Origin: an uncultured Pelagibacteraceae bacterium
Lineage (GTDB): Bacteria > Pseudomonadota > Alphaproteobacteria > Pelagibacterales > Pelagibacteraceae
DNA: 64,000 bases
Assembly (NCBI GenBank): GCA_902576815.1
Contig: CACGWQ010000006.1
Location: 1 to 64,000 of the forward strand
Reading direction: 5' to 3'
The notes below the pieces were generated by a model. That model did not search any database, had not been told where the DNA came from, and saw nothing but the letters and a program-made list of their open reading frames with translations. Below are positions 60,553 to 64,000 of this stretch, piece after piece (the stretch's first letter is position 1; each line of letters begins with the position of its first letter). Made by a program: the position numbers and the translations under genes.

Positions 60553-61323
60553 CTACTTAGTATCTTTTCTTAATTGCTCAATTTTAATTTTTTTTTGAAG
60601 ACTTCTATTTTTATCAAATAATAAATTAAATTTAATTTTTTTGTTCGTTTTTATGTGTATAGATTTAGCATTTCTAACTTCTATATTATCAGAGACAGCA
60701 CTGATTGGTCTTTTTATAGGATTTAAATTTTTAATTGTTATTTTAGATTTATCGCTTACTATTTTTCCTTTCCATCTTCTTGGCCTAAAAGCACTTATCG
60801 GACTAATCGATAATTGATTAGAGTCTAAACTAAGAATAGGACCATGCACTGAAAGGTTATAAGCTGTACTTCCAGCGGGTGTTGAGACCAGAACACCATC
60901 AGAAATTAAATGTTTTATAATCTGTTTCTTGCCATTTAAAATACTTAAAGATGCAGTTTGTCTACTTTGTCTTAAAACTGAAATCTCATTAATTGCAATA
61001 GATTTTTTAATAGAGTTTGATTTAGTTTTTACGCTCATCTCTAAAGGTGATATTGAAACTAATCTTGTTTTACCAAAATATTTATTATTTATTTTTTCTG
61101 AAAATTTATTCATTAGAAAACCATAGTTTCCTGAATTTATTCCGTAGAAAGGTTTTTTAAATTTGTTATATTTCTTTAGTGTTTCAAGCATGAAACCATC
61201 CCCACCTATAACAATTATTAAATTAGATTTTGCTAAAGAATGTGACTTTATTTTTTTTAATACTGCATTTTTAATTTTAGATGATCTAGAATTTTTGTCC
61301 GAAACTATAAAAGGAATAAACAT
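60553..61323 (-). CDS. nadK: NAD kinase
   Basis: NadK phosphorylates NAD to NADP. From the ATG at 61323 the protein is 256 residues, with IVIGGDGFMLETLKKY (GGDG motif), GINSGNYGFLMN (GxxGFL-like) and STPAGSTAYNLSVHGPIL. The track's longer start runs through tRNA-Leu and is wrong. The real ATG comes three bases after the tRNA's encoded CCA, so the mRNA is likely almost leaderless after tRNA processing. It converges on tRNA-Thr with no gap. Confidence 0.94.
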   Translation of the reverse strand: MFIPFIVSDKNSRSSKIKNAVLKKIKSHSLAKSNLIIVIGGDGFMLETLKKYNKFKKPFYGINSGNYGFLMNKFSEKINNKYFGKTRLVSISPLEMSVKTKSNSIKKSIAINEISVLRQSRQTASLSILNGKKQIIKHLISDGVLVSTPAGSTAYNLSVHGPILSLDSNQLSISPISAFRPRRWKGKIVSDKSKITIKNLNPIKRPISAVSDNIEVRNAKSIHIKTNKKIKFNLLFDKNRSLQKKIKIEQLRKDTK

Positions 61324-61326
61324 TAG

Positions 61327-61412
61327 TGGTGCCCTCGGCCAGACTCGAACTGGCACTCCCAAAAGGGCAAGGATTTTAAGTCCTTTGTGTCTACCAATTT
61401 CACCACGAGGGC
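61327..61412 (-). tRNA. tRNA-Leu (anticodon UAA)
   Basis: On the minus strand, GCCCTCG pairs with CGAGGGC, then A and encoded CCA. The anticodon loop is CTTAAAA (UAA), and a class II variable arm is present. Length is 86 bases. It is just upstream of nadK and at the edge of the only accessory-looking region. Confidence 0.96.
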
Positions 61413-61479
61413 ATTTGTAAATTTCATGAGTTTTTATGCTAATATTTATAATTCAACAAGTCTAATAAATAAAATTTTT

Positions 61480-61516
61480 TTATTTTATCTCTCTGGTTTC
61501 TAGTTTGTTTCTAGTT
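61480..61516. repeat. 37-bp imperfect direct repeat, copy A
   Basis: By eye 32 of 37 bases match copy B at 63881-63917. Each copy ends with two TTTCTAGTT units at an 11-base period (61497-61505 and 61508-61516 here). Copy A lies between tRNA-Leu and the exported two-gene cassette. Confidence 0.7.
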
Positions 61517-61519
61517 ATC

Positions 61520-61567
61520 CTATAAAGTCCGATAACCCAGTATCACGATCCGAAAAAGTTTTTTCAT
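61520..61567 (-). pseudogene. 15-codon ORF, possible remnant of an exported protein gene
   Basis: The ATG overlaps the preceding gene's stop (ATGA), the normal spacing of a real downstream gene. The peptide MKKLFRIVILGYRTL looks like the start of a signal peptide but stops at once, three bases before repeat A. Shifting one base would read LSDFIG and stop as well. It is either a decayed third gene of the cassette or chance; the evidence is thin. Confidence 0.35.
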
Positions 61568-62697
61568 TTTATACAATTAGCATTAAATCCAATTAGATTG
61601 TCTATGCCATACTTTGGTCTTTTGGCTAAATAAGTAATATCTTTTTCATGTTTTATTCCAGTTACCATTTCCATTAAGGTATCAATAGCTAAAGCCTCTT
61701 GATGTGTGTGCTTTCTAGCATTATGTTTTTTATATTGATTATTTTTTTGCTTACCATCGTATTTTCTTGAGGAGAAACTTTCATAATCAGTGATCCCTAA
61801 ATTTAATACTTCCGCTGCTTTAGTAATTCTATTCATAACTAGGTCTGGAACTTTAGCCCCCCAATTTTTAGCTAAATAGATGTATCCTAAAGCTGAATTT
61901 AAACCATAAGAGTGATACCATAAGGCTCGAAACCCTCTAAAAGAATTATTATTGATATAGCCATCATCATAAAACACTTCCTCTATATTTTTAAATCTAA
62001 AATTGAATTCTTTTGCTGCTAGTTTTTTATTGTTTGTCCAATGAGCATAAGCTAAGTTTGGAATTCCTCCGTTTCCCATCGCATAAAATCCTTTTTCTTT
62101 CTCTAAAAATTCTTCAGGCTTAATAAATTTTTTATGCATTTTTTTAATATACTTGTTAACAATTTTAATTTCTTTATCACTTAAGTAATCTTTAAGATAA
62201 ATTGCTATCAGCAAATAATTTGTAAAAGCATCCCTTGCAAATTCATATGCATGATACCAGCAAGGTGCTTCGGGATTTCCATCTTTCCAACATTTTGGTT
62301 TCTTTTTTAACTCTTCTTTACCGATTGTTTCTAGTAAAACATTTGCTTTAGCAATTTTAATCAATATTCCTTTAGCGGCATCAATGTCAGTTATATCATT
62401 ATCGCCAATTGCATTATGGGTAGCAACAGCAAACATGCTCATTGGACCAGTTAGATTTAAGTGATTTACACTTCTAGAATTTCCCAGCGCCCATTCACTC
62501 ATCCAATCTAAACGTATTAAGCTTTCAATTCTAGCTTTTTTATATTTAGATTTAAAAGTCTCACTACCCACATAAGAGCATGATTTAATCTTATCTGTAT
62601 AAAAATGTTTTGGAAAAGATATATCTTTAGATTTAACTTTTGCTTCAGCAGATAAACATAAAAATATGCTAAATAAAGTTAAAAGAATTTTTTTCAT
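61564..62697 (-). CDS. exported protein with alginate-lyase-like fold, function unknown
   Basis: A 377-residue protein with a signal peptide (hydrophobic to about residue 16, cleavage after AEA likely). The region DDGYINNNSFRGFRALWYHSYG (quoted in part: RGFRALWYHSYG) resembles the alginate-lyase (PF05426) alpha/alpha-barrel, which has RG-x-RAL-x-YH-x-Y there. The catalytic Asn-His of true lyases may be missing, since the aligned stretch reads GNGGIPN. Four or five cysteines would suit a periplasmic protein. It lies three bases after the amidohydrolase gene, so the two are probably co-transcribed. I am fairly sure it is exported and unsure of the enzyme activity. Confidence 0.7.
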   Translation of the reverse strand: MKKILLTLFSIFLCLSAEAKVKSKDISFPKHFYTDKIKSCSYVGSETFKSKYKKARIESLIRLDWMSEWALGNSRSVNHLNLTGPMSMFAVATHNAIGDNDITDIDAAKGILIKIAKANVLLETIGKEELKKKPKCWKDGNPEAPCWYHAYEFARDAFTNYLLIAIYLKDYLSDKEIKIVNKYIKKMHKKFIKPEEFLEKEKGFYAMGNGGIPNLAYAHWTNNKKLAAKEFNFRFKNIEEVFYDDGYINNNSFRGFRALWYHSYGLNSALGYIYLAKNWGAKVPDLVMNRITKAAEVLNLGITDYESFSSRKYDGKQKNNQYKKHNARKHTHQEALAIDTLMEMVTGIKHEKDITYLAKRPKYGIDNLIGFNANCIK

Positions 62698-62700
62698 TTT

Positions 62701-63867
62701 TTATTGTTTGCCAACAATTAAAGGTTGATTAAGATTAATTTTAAAAAGTTTAGCTGCATTTTTATATGCAATCTTTTCTTGTACATCTGGGCTTAAAGAT
62801 CCAATCATCAAACGAACATGCTTCATATAGTGTTCAACAAAAACATCATGTGCTGGGCTTTTACCTAATTTATGATCAGAACCAAAAAAATATCTATCGG
62901 AATATTTTTCCATCGATTTTGCCCAAACCTCATGTAATTTAAATCTATAATCATTTGGGATATGCAAATCCTCAAAGCCCCAAAGAGAAGACCAATGAAA
63001 TGCTATTTTCCAGTCAGTATATGTATTAGGACAATAATCAAAAATTTCTTCAAGGTCTTTTGTTGGCATCATTCCTGTATGAGCTATCACAATTTTTGCG
63101 TTGGGGTATTTTTCACATTTTTTTTTATAAAAATTTTTAAACTCTGTTAATCTATCTATCCCATCTATTTCATGAAAAGGCTCCAGGTGTAAATTAATCG
63201 GCATACGGTGTTCATTGACAAATTTGAACGCCTTATCAATAATTGGGTTTTTAAGATCTAAATCTAATTGGGGTTGATACCCACCATAAGGGGGATTTTT
63301 TTTCTTTTTATTATAGTGAACCAGTCCAGCTTCTCCCAATCCATAACATTGTCCTTTTTTAAATCTTCTAATAGTTTCTTTAAACTCTTTATTAACTTCT
63401 GAGTTCTTATATTTTTTTTTATTTGCTGACATTCCAATAAAATTGGAATGACAATTAGTTAAAACATTCTGATGCTCTGCAGCAAAATCATAATAATAAT
63501 TCCAATTATCTTCTGATTTGTAAGTATTTGGAGTTCCCATAATTACAGACATAAAAACATTTGCCTTATTTGTTAACATTGGCAAATCTTCTATAAAATA
63601 CTCAGTACCTATATCTAAAGCTCTTCCGGTGGATTTTCTAGGATGTGCATGACCATCTATTATAGGTCCTAAATAAGGTTTATTTGTATCTCTTACCTCA
63701 AGATTATTAAGTTTATAACTGTCTAAAAGTTTTTTTGCTTCTTCACGACTTTCAGTTTTTCCAAACATAATTCTTTCATAAGCCCAGTGATCGAATCTAT
63801 AGTGTTCGTCAAAACTGTTGGCAAACGTTGGTAAAATTAAAAAAATAAAAAACAAAATTATTTTCAT
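62701..63867 (-). CDS. exported amidohydrolase-family protein
   Basis: A 388-residue protein with a signal peptide (hydrophobic core to about residue 15, cleavage after ANS likely) and an amidohydrolase-2 type TIM barrel. Metal ligands look complete: HxH in DGHAHPRKS, then LGEAGLVH, INLHLEPFH, IVIAHTGMMP and the Asp in FFGSDHKLG. A periplasmic metal-dependent hydrolase is the best reading; the substrate is unknown. It is first in the two-gene unit, starting 14 bases after repeat copy B on its coding strand. Confidence 0.75.
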   Translation of the reverse strand: MKIILFFIFLILPTFANSFDEHYRFDHWAYERIMFGKTESREEAKKLLDSYKLNNLEVRDTNKPYLGPIIDGHAHPRKSTGRALDIGTEYFIEDLPMLTNKANVFMSVIMGTPNTYKSEDNWNYYYDFAAEHQNVLTNCHSNFIGMSANKKKYKNSEVNKEFKETIRRFKKGQCYGLGEAGLVHYNKKKKNPPYGGYQPQLDLDLKNPIIDKAFKFVNEHRMPINLHLEPFHEIDGIDRLTEFKNFYKKKCEKYPNAKIVIAHTGMMPTKDLEEIFDYCPNTYTDWKIAFHWSSLWGFEDLHIPNDYRFKLHEVWAKSMEKYSDRYFFGSDHKLGKSPAHDVFVEHYMKHVRLMIGSLSPDVQEKIAYKNAAKLFKINLNQPLIVGKQ

Positions 63868-63880
63868 TATTAAAATTATA

Positions 63881-63917
63881 TTATTTCATCTCTTTAGTTT
63901 CTAGTTAATTTCTAGTT
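63881..63917. repeat. 37-bp imperfect direct repeat, copy B
   Basis: Matches copy A at 61480-61516 with about five differences, in the same orientation and 2,401 bases away. The TTTCTAGTT units here are 63898-63906 and 63909-63917. It lies immediately upstream of the amidohydrolase start, so it may also be part of a promoter or operator. The remaining 83 bases of the window show nothing else I can support. Confidence 0.7.
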
Positions 63918-64000
63918 TGGTAGAATTTATAATTCATATTGCAATAAAAATAATTAAAGTTTTTTTAAAATTTAGAATTTAATGGGATTTAAGACTATAT

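Noticed and set aside
61324-61362. N-terminal extension of NadK through tRNA-Leu in the ORF track
   Set aside because: The added residues are translated tRNA sequence; the ATG at 61323 gives the expected NadK start.

Overview
This window looks like a chromosomal segment of a streamlined, very AT-rich alphaproteobacterium. The best guess is SAR11 / Candidatus Pelagibacter. That rests on the strongly AT-biased codons, the near absence of intergenic DNA, the tRNA-tuf-tRNA-secE arrangement, the four-gene soxBDAG (sarcosine oxidase) operon and the pyrB / degenerate pyrC / plsY / topA order. No BLAST was run, so the taxon is an inference. No stretch longer than about 150 bases lacks a gene. I see no insertion sequence, prophage gene, CRISPR array or rRNA.

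Layout. (1) 1-5142, minus strand: a housekeeping run from dapA through smpB, folK, a short rsh (ppGpp synthetase/hydrolase), pyrE and pdxJ to the start of acpS, which runs off the window edge. (2) 5178-7471: a secreted lytic transglycosylase that meets tRNA-Ser(GCU) head-on. (3) 7536-12616, plus: soxB-soxD-soxA-soxG, heterotetrameric sarcosine oxidase, preceded by a striking nested palindrome. (4) 12590-18665, minus: MATE exporter, tRNA-hydroxylation rhodanese TrhO, an O-methyltransferase and the amidotransferase genes gatB-gatA-gatC. (5) 18715-25079, plus: ruvX, pyrB with a clear promoter, a dihydroorotase homologue lacking its metal-binding HxH, plsY, topA and a RidA protein. (6) 25080-30976: ugd/galU (UDP-glucuronate), panC, mgtE, lipB and an RluA-family pseudouridine synthase.

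(7) 31049-59560, minus: a roughly 28-kb chain of transcription and translation genes. In transcription order it is tRNA-Tyr, tRNA-Gly, tuf, tRNA-Trp, secE, nusG, rplKAJL, rpoBC, then the str, S10, spc and alpha operons ending at rplQ. Promoter-like sequences are visible at the head, before rpsL and before rpsM. Only one tuf is present, and rpmD (L30) is missing from its usual slot between rpsE and rplO.

(8) 59700-61412: rlmB, tRNA-Thr, nadK and tRNA-Leu. nadK starts three bases after the encoded CCA of tRNA-Leu. (9) 61480-63917 is the only accessory-looking part. Two exported proteins, an amidohydrolase and an alginate-lyase-fold protein, are flanked by two imperfect 37-bp direct repeats, with what looks like a broken third gene start beside the inner repeat.

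How the parts fit. Most genes are core metabolism and gene expression. Sarcosine oxidase would feed methyl groups from methylated glycines into the one-carbon pool, consistent with a marine oligotroph. The likeliest poorly described elements are the repeat-flanked cassette, the palindrome before soxB, and RNA structures in the str leader and before rpoB. Start codons were moved from the supplied ORF track where it used TTG/GTG or ran through a tRNA: smpB, folK, trhO, gatC, pyrB, rplO, fusA, secE and nadK.
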